Source: Candidatus Poribacteria bacterium
GTDB lineage: Bacteria; Poribacteria; WGA-4E; WGA-3G
NCBI GenBank assembly: GCA_022394775.1
Contig: JAGFCB010000014.1
Coordinates: 71,715 to 106,126 of the forward strand
Direction: 5' to 3'
Length of the DNA: 34,412 bases
This document shows positions 14,774 to 23,012 of the stretch, piece by piece. The notes beneath the pieces were generated by a model. The model made no database searches, was not told the DNA's origin, and saw nothing but the letters and a program-made list of their open reading frames with translations. Both the position numbers and the translations under genes were made by a program. Position 1 is the stretch's first letter; each line of letters begins with the position of its first letter.

Positions 14774-16940
14774 TCCGGACGCAGAGGTTGAACTCCTTGA
14801 GCGTTGCTACCGTTTCGCGCAAGAGGCACATAAAGGGCAAAAACGGAAATCCGGTGAACCCTATTTTACGCATTGTGTCGAAACCGCTGAAATACTCACC
14901 GAACTACGCTTAGATACCCATACAATTTGCGCCGGGCTCATGCATGATGTCCTCGAAGATACCGGCATCGCCCGCGAAGAACTGCAGGTGCGGTTTGGCG
15001 CTAACATCGCAAATCTGGTTGAAGGTGTCACAAAGATTGGGCAATATAGACCCAGCGTTACCTCCGCCGCTTCTGGCACAACAATCACAGTTGAGGAGCG
15101 CGTGCATCGAAAACGCCAAGCGGAAACCTACCGAAAACTCCTCTTAGCAACAGCAGAAGATATGCGGGTCATCCTCATTAAACTCGCCGATCGACTTCAT
15201 AACATGCAGACGCTGAACTTCCTCTCCAGTGAGAAATGTCAACGCATTGCAAAGGAGACATTGGAGATTTACGCGCCGATCGCACACCGATTGGGGATTT
15301 GGCGTATTATGAACCGACTTGAAGATTTGGCGTTTAAGTACCTCTATCCCGACGAATATCGGAAAATTGCCGAACTGCTGAACCAGAAACTCGCTGAACG
15401 CGAAGCTTACTGTGAGAAAATGGTCAAGGAGATTCGTCAAGTACTTGAAAAACGGGGCGTCTACGCTGATGTTCACGGAAGAACGAAGCATATCTATAGT
15501 ATCTACCAGAAAATGAAACAGAAAGGCACCCCTTTCAGCGAAATCCGGGACCTCGTTGGGCTTCGAGTCCTTGTTAAAACCGATGCTGATTGTTATACCG
15601 CCCTCGGCGCGCTCCACCATCAATGGAGTTACCATCCCGACAGGCTTCGGGATTGGATCGGTCAACCTAAGAAAAATGGGTATCAGTCACTCCATACCAC
15701 GATTTTAGATGACGGCAAACCTGTTGAGGTCCAGATCCGCAGTTATCAGATGCATAAGGTCGCTGAGGACGGTATTGCCGCGCATTGGAGTTATAAGGAA
15801 GGAGTACCGATAGGCAAACAAGGACGCTCCATTTTCGCAAGTTATAAGCAAATATTGGAAGACATACAGGAGACACAGGACAGTCCCCATCAATTTTTAG
15901 AATCCATGAAGTTGGAACTCTTCCAAGATGAAGTATACGTCTTTTCGCCAAAAGGGGATCTCTTTAGGCTACCGGCTGGGGCAACTGTTATTGATTTCGC
16001 CTATAAAATTCATACGGATGTTGGGCATACATGTGTCGGGGCTGAGGTGAACGGGGCTGTCGCACCCATCCGACGCGAACTTCAGAACGGCGACCAAGTC
16101 AATATTCGGACCCAAGCCAATGGAAAACCGAGTCGAAGCTGGTTACCTTATGTGAAAACCGCTACAGCACGCGGTAAAATTAGGCATTGGTTCCGTGGGA
16201 AGGATAGGGCGGATGCCCTGGAATTAGGTAAGAAATTTCTCGCAGCAGAATTACGCGTCTTCTATGTTAACGTACGTGATTATCTCAATTCACCCAAATT
16301 ACTCGACATCGCCAAGCAACTCAAGGTTAAGAATATTGAAGAACTTTTCGTCCGCATTGGCAATGGCGATGAATCCGCTATCCATGTCGTCAATCTTTTG
16401 AAGCCTGAAGCACCGAAACCTGAAACTGAACTCGCAGATAATGTTAAACCAAAGCATAGGTCAGAATCATCACCCGCCATCCAACTTGAAAACGATATTG
16501 ACTTGGGGATGATACGGATCATGAAATGCTGTAACCCGATCCCCGGTGATCAGGTCGTCGGTTATTTGACGCGTGGACGAGGGGTTTCTGTACATAGAAC
16601 CGGATGCATCCGGATACTTGAGGAACCCGAACGACTCTTAACTGTCAAATGGCCCGAAAAACCGCCTTCCGAAAACGGAAGCCACCCCTCAGATATCTAC
16701 CCTGTCAAAATCCTCGTCGAATGTAGTGATCGTCCCGGAATGCTCGGTGAAATCACGACTGCTATCGCACAATACAAGGTGAATATCCGCTGCGGTACTT
16801 TCCAACCCTCTGCTGTCCATCTTGATGCGACAGCCGCTGATAATTTGACAATTGATGTTACAGGGGCTGAGCAGCTTGATAAAGTCATGCAAGCGATTCG
16901 GCAGCTAAAAGGCGTGCAACACGTCACCCGCATGTCCTAA
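14733..16940 (+). CDS. rel: Bifunctional (p)ppGpp synthetase/hydrolase, RelA/SpoT family
   Basis: This 735-aa protein has the full long-RSH layout. The HD hydrolase domain has a YFTHCVETA helix, MHDVLEDT near residue 70 and KLADRLHNM near 150. The synthetase domain has GRTKHIYSIYQKM, RDLVGLRVLV, NGYQSLHTTI and VEVQIRS (about 250-350). A TGS domain follows (DEVYVFSPKGDLFRLPAGATVIDFAYKIH, split around residues 405-435), then a Cys-containing region (KCCNPIPGDQVVGYLTRGRG) and a C-terminal ACT domain (CSDRPGMLGEITTAI). Both HD residues and synthetase motifs are intact, so it should both make and degrade the stringent-response alarmone. The start at ATG 14733 lies inside the recJ end, so translation is probably coupled with recJ. 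Confidence 0.95.
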   Translation: MSVKSLINQIQAYNPDAEVELLERCYRFAQEAHKGQKRKSGEPYFTHCVETAEILTELRLDTHTICAGLMHDVLEDTGIAREELQVRFGANIANLVEGVTKIGQYRPSVTSAASGTTITVEERVHRKRQAETYRKLLLATAEDMRVILIKLADRLHNMQTLNFLSSEKCQRIAKETLEIYAPIAHRLGIWRIMNRLEDLAFKYLYPDEYRKIAELLNQKLAEREAYCEKMVKEIRQVLEKRGVYADVHGRTKHIYSIYQKMKQKGTPFSEIRDLVGLRVLVKTDADCYTALGALHHQWSYHPDRLRDWIGQPKKNGYQSLHTTILDDGKPVEVQIRSYQMHKVAEDGIAAHWSYKEGVPIGKQGRSIFASYKQILEDIQETQDSPHQFLESMKLELFQDEVYVFSPKGDLFRLPAGATVIDFAYKIHTDVGHTCVGAEVNGAVAPIRRELQNGDQVNIRTQANGKPSRSWLPYVKTATARGKIRHWFRGKDRADALELGKKFLAAELRVFYVNVRDYLNSPKLLDIAKQLKVKNIEELFVRIGNGDESAIHVVNLLKPEAPKPETELADNVKPKHRSESSPAIQLENDIDLGMIRIMKCCNPIPGDQVVGYLTRGRGVSVHRTGCIRILEEPERLLTVKWPEKPPSENGSHPSDIYPVKILVECSDRPGMLGEITTAIAQYKVNIRCGTFQPSAVHLDATAADNLTIDVTGAEQLDKVMQAIRQLKGVQHVTRMS

Positions 16941-17001
16941 ATCTAACCTATGACAGTCTCAATTACTTGATATTGTGGGAATACGCTCCAGATGTGATAT
17001 A

Positions 17002-17214
17002 CTATACAGCGGCAGGCATTCTCGATATAACTTTGCTGACCTTTCCACTCTTCAGACATTTTGTGCAAACACGAATTCGCCGCGGACCTGCCTCCGTTTG
17101 AACCCGAACCCTTTGAAGATTCGGAAGCCAACGCCGCTTTGTGTGCCGGAAAGATTTACTAATCTGGTTACCCGTCATCGGGCGTTTACTGCAAATACTA
17201 CAAACGCGTGACAT
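17002..17214 (-). CDS. rpmB: 50S ribosomal protein L28 (zinc-binding, four-Cys form)
   Basis: This 70-aa protein has the L28 signature (MSRVCSICSKRPMTGN, SFRHTKRRWLPNLQ, RRIRVCTKCLKSGKV). CxxC pairs near residues 5-8 and 50-53 mark the C+ variant, which is expected to bind zinc. GGAGAGAT lies 4 nt upstream of ATG 17214, and a promoter is at 17266-17294. It is convergent with rel, with 61 bp between the stops and no clear terminator hairpin. Confidence 0.95.
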   Translation of the reverse strand: MSRVCSICSKRPMTGNQISKSFRHTKRRWLPNLQRVRVQTEAGPRRIRVCTKCLKSGKVSKVISRMPAAV

Positions 17215-17265
17215 TTTGATCTCTCCTTTTCTTTTCTCGAAAATGTTGGTTAAACCTAAGAATTA

Positions 17266-17294
17266 ATGATACCACAATTAGGGCGAAAAAGCAA
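17266..17294 (-). promoter_or_regulatory. Promoter for rpmB
   Basis: On the minus strand, TTGCTT (complement of 17289-17294), a 17-nt spacer and TATCAT (complement of 17266-17271), followed by a leader of about 45 nt to the L28 start. Confidence 0.55.
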
Positions 17295-17572
17295 ATTTTC
17301 TTTACAGCAAATTTGTTGTAGGACGGATCTCTGAATCCCAACCCTCCAAAATCCGTGTTATCCCCAATTCAAATTAACTTGGAACTCTTAACCGTTCCGA
17401 TGGCGACTGATTGCTCATAACTGACCGCTAATCACCAATGACTAAAAATAGACATGACTTTTTTTCCTGCATCTGATATACTATCTCATTGAGATTTGTA
17501 GACTTCACCACCGATTCATGCGCTCTCAAACACAGACAATACGCTGCAATAGAGGAGAACGATTTCCATTCC

Positions 17573-17713
17573 TTATAGTAAAACCGAAAAATAAATCAAC
17601 ACTTTAGAAAATAATAAACCTACCCCTAATGCAGGGTTTTTGCTGGGGTGTTTCTTCAGGGTTTGGAACCCAGCCTTCTATGGATGTCTCGTTAATTGTA
17701 GGTTTTACTATAA
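17573..17713. mobile_element. 141-bp MITE-like element
   Basis: Perfect 13-bp terminal inverted repeats (TTATAGTAAAACC at 17573-17585, GGTTTTACTATAA at 17701-17713) enclose a non-coding interior with a GGGTTT-rich hairpin. It sits directly in front of the glycosyltransferase ATG at 17738, so it forms part of that gene's leader. Confidence 0.7.
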
Positions 17714-17737
17714 ATCTGTAACATCAAAACAGAAAAT

Positions 17738-19027
17738 ATGAAAGTTGCTTATATTACCGCAGGTGCTGCCGGCATGTACTGCGGAACTTGTATCCACGAT
17801 AATATGGTTGCCACTGTTTTGAAGAAGCACGGCCATAACGTTTCATTGATTCCTACCTATACACCTACCCGAACCGATGAAGCAAACGTCAGTATGAACC
17901 GTGTCTTTTTTGGCGGTGTGAACGTCTATCTTCAGCAAAAACTCTCCATCTTTAGGCACACCCCGTGGACTTTTGATAAACTGCTTGATAGCCCAGCACT
18001 GTTGAATGGATTAGCAAGATTCAGCGGCGCAACGGACGCTCGCGACCTCGGACAACTCACAATCTCTATGCTCCACGCTGAGCACGGATATCAAAAGAAG
18101 GAATTAGCGAAATTAGTCAAATGGCTTGCTGAGGAGAACAAGCCTGATATCGTCTATCTTACCAACTCTATGTTAGTAGGCTTCACCAGAGAGATAAAGA
18201 AGGCGTTAGATGTACCTGTTATCTGTGCACTTCAAGGCGAGGATATCTTCCTCCAAGATCTAATCGAGCCCTACAAAGCCGAGGCGTTGACGCTTCTCCG
18301 AGAACGTGCTGTAGATCCAGATGGTTTTGTGGCACCCTGTCACTACTACGCACAATTTATGGCGGACGCGTATCTTAACGTTCCTGTCGATAAGATTGAC
18401 GTGGTCCCGTTGGGATTAAACATGGATGGGCATGGGGTACCTGTTCAAAAATCAGAACCGCCTCCCTTCATTATTGGCTATTTGGCGCGCATCTGTCCTG
18501 AAAAAGGGTTACATATCTTAGTAGATGCGTTTCACGCCGTCGCTGAAGCCATGGGACCTAATAACGTTCAACTGCATGTCGCTGGATACCTCGGAAAGAA
18601 AGATGAACCCTATTTAGAGGAACTCGTTAATCAGATTCAGGCATCTGGTTTGTCGGAGAGTTTTGTGCATCATGGCGAGGTAACGCGAACGCAAAAAATT
18701 GATTTTCTCAACCGCTTACATGTCTTCTCTGTTCCTACTGTTTACCGTGAATCCAAAGGGCTATCCATTATAGAGGCACTTGCTAACGGTGTACCCGTTG
18801 TCCAACCGCATCATGGCACATTTCCTGAGATGATCAAGGCAACTGAAGGTGGAATCCTTGTGGAACCTGAATCGGCTAAGGCTGTGGCGATGGGCATCAT
18901 GGAACTCCTTAACGATGCCGAGCAGCGTGGACATCTCGGAGAAACAGGCAAAATGAACGTCCATCAAAAATTTAACGATGCAGCCATAGCAGAGCAACTC
19001 TTGAAAGTGTTTGAAAAGTATACCTAA
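17738..19027 (+). CDS. Glycosyltransferase family 4 protein
   Basis: This 429-aa protein starts at ATG 17738 and has no clear Shine-Dalgarno sequence. The N-terminal nucleotide-binding-like segment reads VAYITAGAAGMYCGTCIHDN, a form of the GGM-x-CG-x-C-x-HDN motif common to one GT4 subgroup. The C-terminal half has the GT-B donor-binding region: IIGYLARICPEKGLHILVDAF, LHVAGYLG, VFSVPTVYRESKGLSIIEAL and GVPVVQPHHGTFPEM, whose glutamates belong to the E-x7-E motif of retaining enzymes. It should transfer a sugar from a nucleotide donor in the cytoplasm, perhaps for a surface glycan or glycolipid. The acceptor and sugar cannot be told. It is followed after 14 nt by a small membrane protein. Confidence 0.9.
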   Translation: MKVAYITAGAAGMYCGTCIHDNMVATVLKKHGHNVSLIPTYTPTRTDEANVSMNRVFFGGVNVYLQQKLSIFRHTPWTFDKLLDSPALLNGLARFSGATDARDLGQLTISMLHAEHGYQKKELAKLVKWLAEENKPDIVYLTNSMLVGFTREIKKALDVPVICALQGEDIFLQDLIEPYKAEALTLLRERAVDPDGFVAPCHYYAQFMADAYLNVPVDKIDVVPLGLNMDGHGVPVQKSEPPPFIIGYLARICPEKGLHILVDAFHAVAEAMGPNNVQLHVAGYLGKKDEPYLEELVNQIQASGLSESFVHHGEVTRTQKIDFLNRLHVFSVPTVYRESKGLSIIEALANGVPVVQPHHGTFPEMIKATEGGILVEPESAKAVAMGIMELLNDAEQRGHLGETGKMNVHQKFNDAAIAEQLLKVFEKYT

Positions 19028-19041
19028 TAAGGAAATAAATC

Positions 19042-19518
19042 ATGTCTAAAACATGGATAATTTTTGTTTTCATGACCGTCTCAGCTTGGGGACTTTACGG
19101 GGTTTTTCTACATCAAGGGCAGATGGCTATGCATGATCCGGTGCATGGGCGCTACAAAGCATTCCTCTTTGTCGGGCTTGCTTACCTGCTCGCAGCTGTC
19201 ATCGGTTCCGCACTAATGCTTGTCGTTAACGGGGCTGAATGGCAATTTACAGGTGGAGGTGTCACTTGGTCGTTTGTTGCAGGACTTGTCGGTGCTATTG
19301 GCGCGTTTGGCGTTTTGCTCGCCTTTGGTGCAGGCGGTAGACCCGCAGTCGTGATGTCTATTGTTTTTGCAGGCGCGCCTATCGTAAATGCGGTCGTCGC
19401 GACGCTCTCACATCCACCTGCTGGAGGTTGGGGTGCAGTCCGATGGCAGTTTATAGCTGGTATTCTACTCGCTGCACTCGGCGGTTGTCTGGTGATGCTT
19501 TATAGACCTACCTCATAG
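19042..19518 (+). CDS. Small integral membrane protein, EamA/DMT-like
   Basis: This 158-aa protein starts at ATG 19042 (AAGGA upstream). Hydrophobic stretches at about residues 4-22, 42-64, 77-98, 103-122 and 137-154 give five predicted membrane helices. GAIGAFGVLLAFGAGGRPAVV, then VFAGAPIVNAVVA, resembles half of a drug/metabolite-transporter (EamA) fold, which in small members works as a dimer. The short gap after the glycosyltransferase suggests co-transcription and perhaps transport linked to glycan synthesis, but this is inference and the substrate is unknown. Confidence 0.75.
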   Translation: MSKTWIIFVFMTVSAWGLYGVFLHQGQMAMHDPVHGRYKAFLFVGLAYLLAAVIGSALMLVVNGAEWQFTGGGVTWSFVAGLVGAIGAFGVLLAFGAGGRPAVVMSIVFAGAPIVNAVVATLSHPPAGGWGAVRWQFIAGILLAALGGCLVMLYRPTS

Positions 19519-19824
19519 CACGTTAAAAAGCCGCCGTACACTCCCTCTTTCGCTGGCGGGGTTTGATGAAGTTTAAGAATTTAATTTGGTAGTGCATCAA
19601 CAGCTTCTTGGTAGGAGCGAGCTGTGCTCGCGATTTCTACGATTACCGAAATATTTATTTGATCTTCATTAACCCCGCCTTTCATTATAGCAGCATATCT
19701 CAGAAAGGCGGCTGAATCTCCTATCTCCTGCCTCGCTCGATTCAATCGTTTTGCAACAAAGTGCACTTTTCACTATCCTTTTCACATGACATGTCTCTAA
19801 TAAGCAATAAGAGGGAGAATTGTC
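19519..19824. other. Intergenic region with two repeat fragments
   Basis: The region contains a half-copy of the GCTGGCGGGGTTT arm (near 19550) related to the element at 392-481, and a GCGAGC-tgt-GCTCGC hairpin at 19617-19631 flanked by GTAG/CTAC. A minus-strand open frame (19581-19766) overlaps the hairpin, has no ribosome-binding site and resembles nothing I know. Confidence 0.5.
19611..19640. repeat. GCGAGC hairpin repeat
   Basis: GTAGGA-GCGAGC-TGT-GCTCGC-GATTTCTAC forms a 6-bp GC-rich stem with a 3-nt loop and outer GTAG/CTAC pairing. Confidence 0.6.
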
Positions 19825-20409
19825 ATGCATGCTGAAGAATTAATTGAAGCGAGTGACGCCGAGTTAGTTGTCACAGCACTTGCCGGTAATACACGCGCAT
19901 TTGATGTATTAGTGAACCGCTATCGACGGGCTATGTTGGCTGTCGCACAGCAAATTGTCCGAAACGCCACAGATGCCGAAGATGTCGTACAGGACGCATT
20001 TCTGCGGGCTTTTGAGGCATTACCACAACTCACCGATCTGAATCGGTTCGGCGCCTGGCTGCATTCAATCACCCGCAACCGTGCCTTACGGTATTATCGA
20101 AATACCAGTCGCTATCAACCGCAGGAGGATATGGAGCCACACTTAAATAGGGCATCTGATACATCGGCGGCGGATCCTGCTCATATTGTGGAAAGTGAAT
20201 CAACGCAGCAGGCAGTTCGAGACGCTATTCAGAGCCTACCTTCAGACTATCAGGCAATTGTTGAACTCTATTATTGGGCGGAGATGCCGCAAAAACGGAT
20301 GGCTGAATTCCTCTCCCTGCCTTTGACGACTGTAAAATGGCGGCTTCGTAAGGCGAAAGAGATGCTAAAAGCAAATTTAGAAAAACTCGGCTACGGCGAG
20401 GATGTGTGA
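19825..20409 (+). CDS. ECF-type RNA polymerase sigma factor
   Basis: This 194-aa protein starts at ATG 19825 with GGGAG 9-13 nt upstream. Region 2 spans residues 20-85 (NTRAFDVLVNRYRRAM, TDAEDVVQDAFLRAFEAL, NRFGAWLHSITRNRAL). Region 4 spans about 135-185 (LPSDYQAIVELYYWAEMPQKRMAEFLSL, then TTVKWRLRKAKEML, the DNA-contacting helix). It directs RNA polymerase to a specific promoter set, typically in an envelope response. No zf-HC2-type anti-sigma follows. Instead, 46 nt downstream lies a DUF4097-like protein, so that protein may be its partner or output. It is unrelated in layout to the fused sigma at 4410. Confidence 0.93.
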   Translation: MHAEELIEASDAELVVTALAGNTRAFDVLVNRYRRAMLAVAQQIVRNATDAEDVVQDAFLRAFEALPQLTDLNRFGAWLHSITRNRALRYYRNTSRYQPQEDMEPHLNRASDTSAADPAHIVESESTQQAVRDAIQSLPSDYQAIVELYYWAEMPQKRMAEFLSLPLTTVKWRLRKAKEMLKANLEKLGYGEDV

Positions 20410-20455
20410 CAATCTTCGGGAAACTTAATTATTAATCTATACGGAGGTGGATACC

Positions 20456-21868
20456 ATGGAACAACAGACACAAGAGAGGCAACAGGAACTCAGAGCGCTT
20501 TTCCAAATGTTGGACCACACCGCAAAGATCGCTGAGGATGCAGCCTTGACGGACACCTTTAGCGGTGGTGAAACGCGGTGCATCACGCAATTCAATAACA
20601 CCCTCGCACGCTTGCGGGCACTCAATGCCGTGCCTGATGGGCTTTTCGACGAACTTCACACTGAAGCGTCTTTTGGTCAAATCGGGATTGCCTGCCATCA
20701 ACTCGCAGCCTACCTTAATGAAGGGTTGGGTACAAACACGGATGCCAAGGGATGGTTCGCCAGCTTCTTCGGTGAACGATTCATGGAAAATCTGGCAGAA
20801 GAGGCAGCAGATAAACCGCTCGGAGATATGATCCGCAAGGCTGTGCCTGATTTCTTGACCGAAACAACATTAGAAGACATCGTCGAAGCTTTTCCTGTTG
20901 CACCGGGTGGGAAACTAAAAATTGATGCTGACTGTGGCGGAATTGACGTACAGAGCACAGAGGACGATACCGTCTCCGTCCGTATTCAACGCGCCGCGCA
21001 GATAAAAGCAGATCGTCGGGCAGCGGAAATCCTCAATAATCTTGATGTTCAGATAACACATGAGGCATCCGATGTTAAAATTGAGGCGAAGTTCACAGGA
21101 AACGCAAAACGATGGCAGAAGCGGAAAAACGGTCTTGATGTTCAGTTCGATATCCTTGTACCACGGCAATATAACCTCGATTTGCAAACTGTGTATGGCG
21201 ACATTTCTGTCCTGAATGTTACAGGAGATGTGAACGTAGAGACCTTCAACGCAGGGCTCCGTTTGCAAGATATTACGGGGCGTATTGATGCCGGCACAGT
21301 CATTGGGAATATTGATCTCAAGGCGTTCAATGGAGATGCCGTGCTTCAAACGAAGGGCGGGAATATTACATTGGCAGACGGGACGGGTGATGTCAAAGCC
21401 AAAACTTCGGGTGGAAACGTCCAAGCGACGCATATTGGCGGCACAGTCAACGCGGAAACCTCTGGCGGCAATGTTACCCTACGAGAATCTAAAGGTGGCG
21501 CAGATCTGAAAACGGCTGGCGGCAGTATAGAGGTCGAAAACGACGGACCTGTCCTCGCGAAAACCAGCGGCGGTTCCATCCGTTGCCAACTTCAAGAGGC
21601 ATCCACGCATCAGAACTTACTATTAGATTTGGAGACAATGGGCGGCAGTATAAATGCCTCACTCGTCCCAGATATTGCAGCGACTGTCGAGGCAAAAGTA
21701 CTCGGTGGCTCAGTAACGACGGAATTCCCCGTAACTGTAGAAGCATCGGGAACTGTAAAACCCGATCAGTTACAGGGGACTATTAATGGCGGCGGTCCGC
21801 TGCTAAAACTCCGCGCCATGGGTGGCAATATTATCCTTAGAAAGACAGATGATGAGACAGAGGAATAG
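20456..21868 (+). CDS. DUF4097-like beta-solenoid protein
   Basis: I choose ATG 20456 (GGAGG at 20443-20447, 8-nt spacer) over the GTG 9 bases upstream; the product is 470 aa. There is no signal peptide and no membrane segment. Residues 1-140 form a helical, acidic domain I do not recognise (RALFQMLDHTAKIAEDAAL, and a later stretch AYLNEGLG). From about 155 to the end the chain is Gly/Asn-rich with regular short strands (GDVNVETFNAGLRLQDITG, GNITLADGTGDVKAKTSGGN, GGTVNAETSGGNVTL). This is the DUF4097/DUF4098 pattern often found with ECF sigma and anti-sigma genes. Its place right after a sigma factor suggests regulation by or of it. That link is inference. Confidence 0.8.
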   Translation: MEQQTQERQQELRALFQMLDHTAKIAEDAALTDTFSGGETRCITQFNNTLARLRALNAVPDGLFDELHTEASFGQIGIACHQLAAYLNEGLGTNTDAKGWFASFFGERFMENLAEEAADKPLGDMIRKAVPDFLTETTLEDIVEAFPVAPGGKLKIDADCGGIDVQSTEDDTVSVRIQRAAQIKADRRAAEILNNLDVQITHEASDVKIEAKFTGNAKRWQKRKNGLDVQFDILVPRQYNLDLQTVYGDISVLNVTGDVNVETFNAGLRLQDITGRIDAGTVIGNIDLKAFNGDAVLQTKGGNITLADGTGDVKAKTSGGNVQATHIGGTVNAETSGGNVTLRESKGGADLKTAGGSIEVENDGPVLAKTSGGSIRCQLQEASTHQNLLLDLETMGGSINASLVPDIAATVEAKVLGGSVTTEFPVTVEASGTVKPDQLQGTINGGGPLLKLRAMGGNIILRKTDDETEE

Positions 21869-21869
21869 C

Positions 21870-22238
21870 ATGCTAAATAACAGGCGGAGCGAGTTGATGT
21901 TAGTCGGATTACTTGTGTGGTTCGTCCTGAGCGTAGGTGTTTTTATCATGCTTCTGCTCCCGTTTGTTGTGCCGCAACACCAGCTAGCGCAGTTTATCCC
22001 TGAGTGCAATTGGCAATCGCAATTTCACAAACCGTGTGCTTTTTGTGGGATGAGTACCGCATTCTACGCCATCTCGCGCGGCGATTTCGTCCAGGCACAT
22101 CGTTTGAATCCGTTAAGCCTCTACATCTACTCTATTTTTTTCCTAAATACGCTCTTCGCAGTGATTACCTTAAAACCAAGCACACGTCTTGTTAAAAATA
22201 TAACAGCGACGCTCCAGCGCGATAGCGCGTTCTCATAA
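21870..22238 (+). CDS. DUF2752 membrane protein
   Basis: This 122-aa protein starts at ATG 21870, which follows the upstream stop by one base and has AGAGGA in range; earlier in-frame ATGs lie inside the previous gene. A membrane helix covers about residues 10-32 and another about 85-103. Between them is the DUF2752 signature, KPCAFCGMSTAFYAISRGDFVQAHRLNPLS split across residues 49-80, whose C-x-x-C-G-M and NPL are the conserved positions. The family is widespread and uncharacterised. Co-transcription with the ECF sigma and DUF4097-like genes is likely from the spacing. Confidence 0.87.
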   Translation: MLNNRRSELMLVGLLVWFVLSVGVFIMLLLPFVVPQHQLAQFIPECNWQSQFHKPCAFCGMSTAFYAISRGDFVQAHRLNPLSLYIYSIFFLNTLFAVITLKPSTRLVKNITATLQRDSAFS

Positions 22239-22251
22239 TTTGGAGATCATC

Positions 22252-22503
22252 ATGGGTCTATTATCAATCTTCAGTTTAATTTGGGGGATATTGGCTATTA
22301 TTGGAATGGCAGTCGGTATCATTCCATGTTTCGGGTCCTTTAATTACCTTAACATTCCGTTTGCGGTGCTCGGACTACTTTTCAGCATCTTGGCTCTCGT
22401 TTTATCGTCAAAGAAGGAACTCGCTATTACTGGATTAATCCTTTGTGCCGTAGCCATTTTCATAGGCGGCATCCGACTCGTCATAGGCTTCGGCATTTTC
22501 TAA
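22252..22503 (+). CDS. Small membrane protein, DUF4190-like
   Basis: This 83-aa protein starts at ATG 22252 with GGAG at 22242-22245. Three hydrophobic stretches (about residues 2-25, 36-53 and 57-80) leave almost no soluble part. The pattern of Gly-rich helices with a short charged turn (SSKKEL) resembles the DUF4190-type small membrane proteins often found near DUF2752 and sigma genes. It is the last gene of the sigma operon, 13 nt after the DUF2752 gene. The function is unknown. Confidence 0.7.
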   Translation: MGLLSIFSLIWGILAIIGMAVGIIPCFGSFNYLNIPFAVLGLLFSILALVLSSKKELAITGLILCAVAIFIGGIRLVIGFGIF

Positions 22504-22532
22504 TACCATTTCCAAAAGTTTATATCACATTC

Positions 22533-22566
22533 ACCGCACCTTCTACACAGATCCAGTAGGTGCGGT
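22533..22566. repeat. Hairpin with ACCGCACC / GGTGCGGT arms
   Basis: ACCGCACC (22533-22540) pairs with GGTGCGGT (22559-22566) over an 18-nt loop. The arms belong to the same family as 11809-11829 but in inverted order. Confidence 0.55.
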
Positions 22567-22628
22567 TTTGCTGCCTACCATAAGCGTCAATTTAAGAAAA
22601 ATAACCGCCTCGGTCCCCAGGCCCGGTA

Positions 22629-22716
22629 GGTTCGGTTTTGCGGTGTACACACCCCGGGGAATGCCCATAAGGCATTCATACCGTTGATTCATGCGACCTG
22701 CATTCCCAACCGAACC
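22629..22716. repeat. Hairpin repeat (GGTTCGGTT type) carrying an inserted palindrome
   Basis: GGTTCGGTT (22629-22637) pairs with AACCGAACC (22708-22716). The loop contains the GAATGCC...GGCATTC segment also present at 11972-12004. The sequence on the right of that segment (ATGCGACCTGC) matches the loop of the shorter copy at 22879-22922, so the palindrome looks inserted into it. Confidence 0.65.
22659..22690. repeat. GAATGCC palindrome repeat, copy 2
   Basis: A segment of about 32 bp beginning GAATGCCCATAAGGCATTC is identical to the one at 11972-12003. Confidence 0.7.
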
Positions 22717-22878
22717 GGATCCTACGGGGAAACTGTGAAGGCTTCAAAAACCTCTTCAGTCCCGTAGGGGCGGTATCTGTGTAGAACCGTGTTTGCTCCA
22801 GACCCTTTAGCCCCGTAGGGGCGGCATCTATAAAGACGGTCCCCGGAATACCGTGAAAATCGCTAAATTGACACCTAT

Positions 22879-22922
22879 GGTGCGGTTTTGCTGCGTATGC
22901 GATCTGCGTGCCTAACCGCACC
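22879..22922. repeat. Hairpin repeat (GGTGCGGTT type), simple copy
   Basis: GGTGCGGTT (22879-22887) pairs with AACCGCACC (22914-22922) around a 26-nt loop. Compared with the copy at 22629-22716, one stem pair changes from T-A to G-C, preserving pairing. Confidence 0.65.
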
Positions 22923-23012
22923 GGATCGTTAAAATAGACACGGAAGCCGATATTCTCTGAAAACTCTGATGAATACGAAAATTAAATACCCCTGAATCCA
23001 GCCTTAAACCCG

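Larger units (their letters stand above)
17215..17737. other. Intergenic region between rpmB and the glycosyltransferase gene
   Basis: The region holds the rpmB promoter, AT-rich DNA, a possible TATACT -10 element near 17477, and a 141-bp inverted-repeat element (17573-17713). That element ends 24 bp before the glycosyltransferase start. No gene is seen. Confidence 0.6.

Noticed and set aside
15144..15665. 173-codon antisense open frame under rel
   Set aside because: It lies entirely inside strongly conserved rel coding sequence and looks like a codon-usage shadow.
19581..19766. 61-codon minus-strand open frame between the membrane protein and sigma genes
   Set aside because: Its C-terminal part is a dispersed GCGAGC hairpin repeat, there is no ribosome-binding site and no family is recognisable. 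A gene remnant cannot be excluded.
22676..22921. 81-codon minus-strand open frame
   Set aside because: It consists wholly of the hairpin-repeat array upstream of hsdM; the translation shows internal repetition (DTAPTGLK and AAPTGLK) that comes from the DNA repeats.
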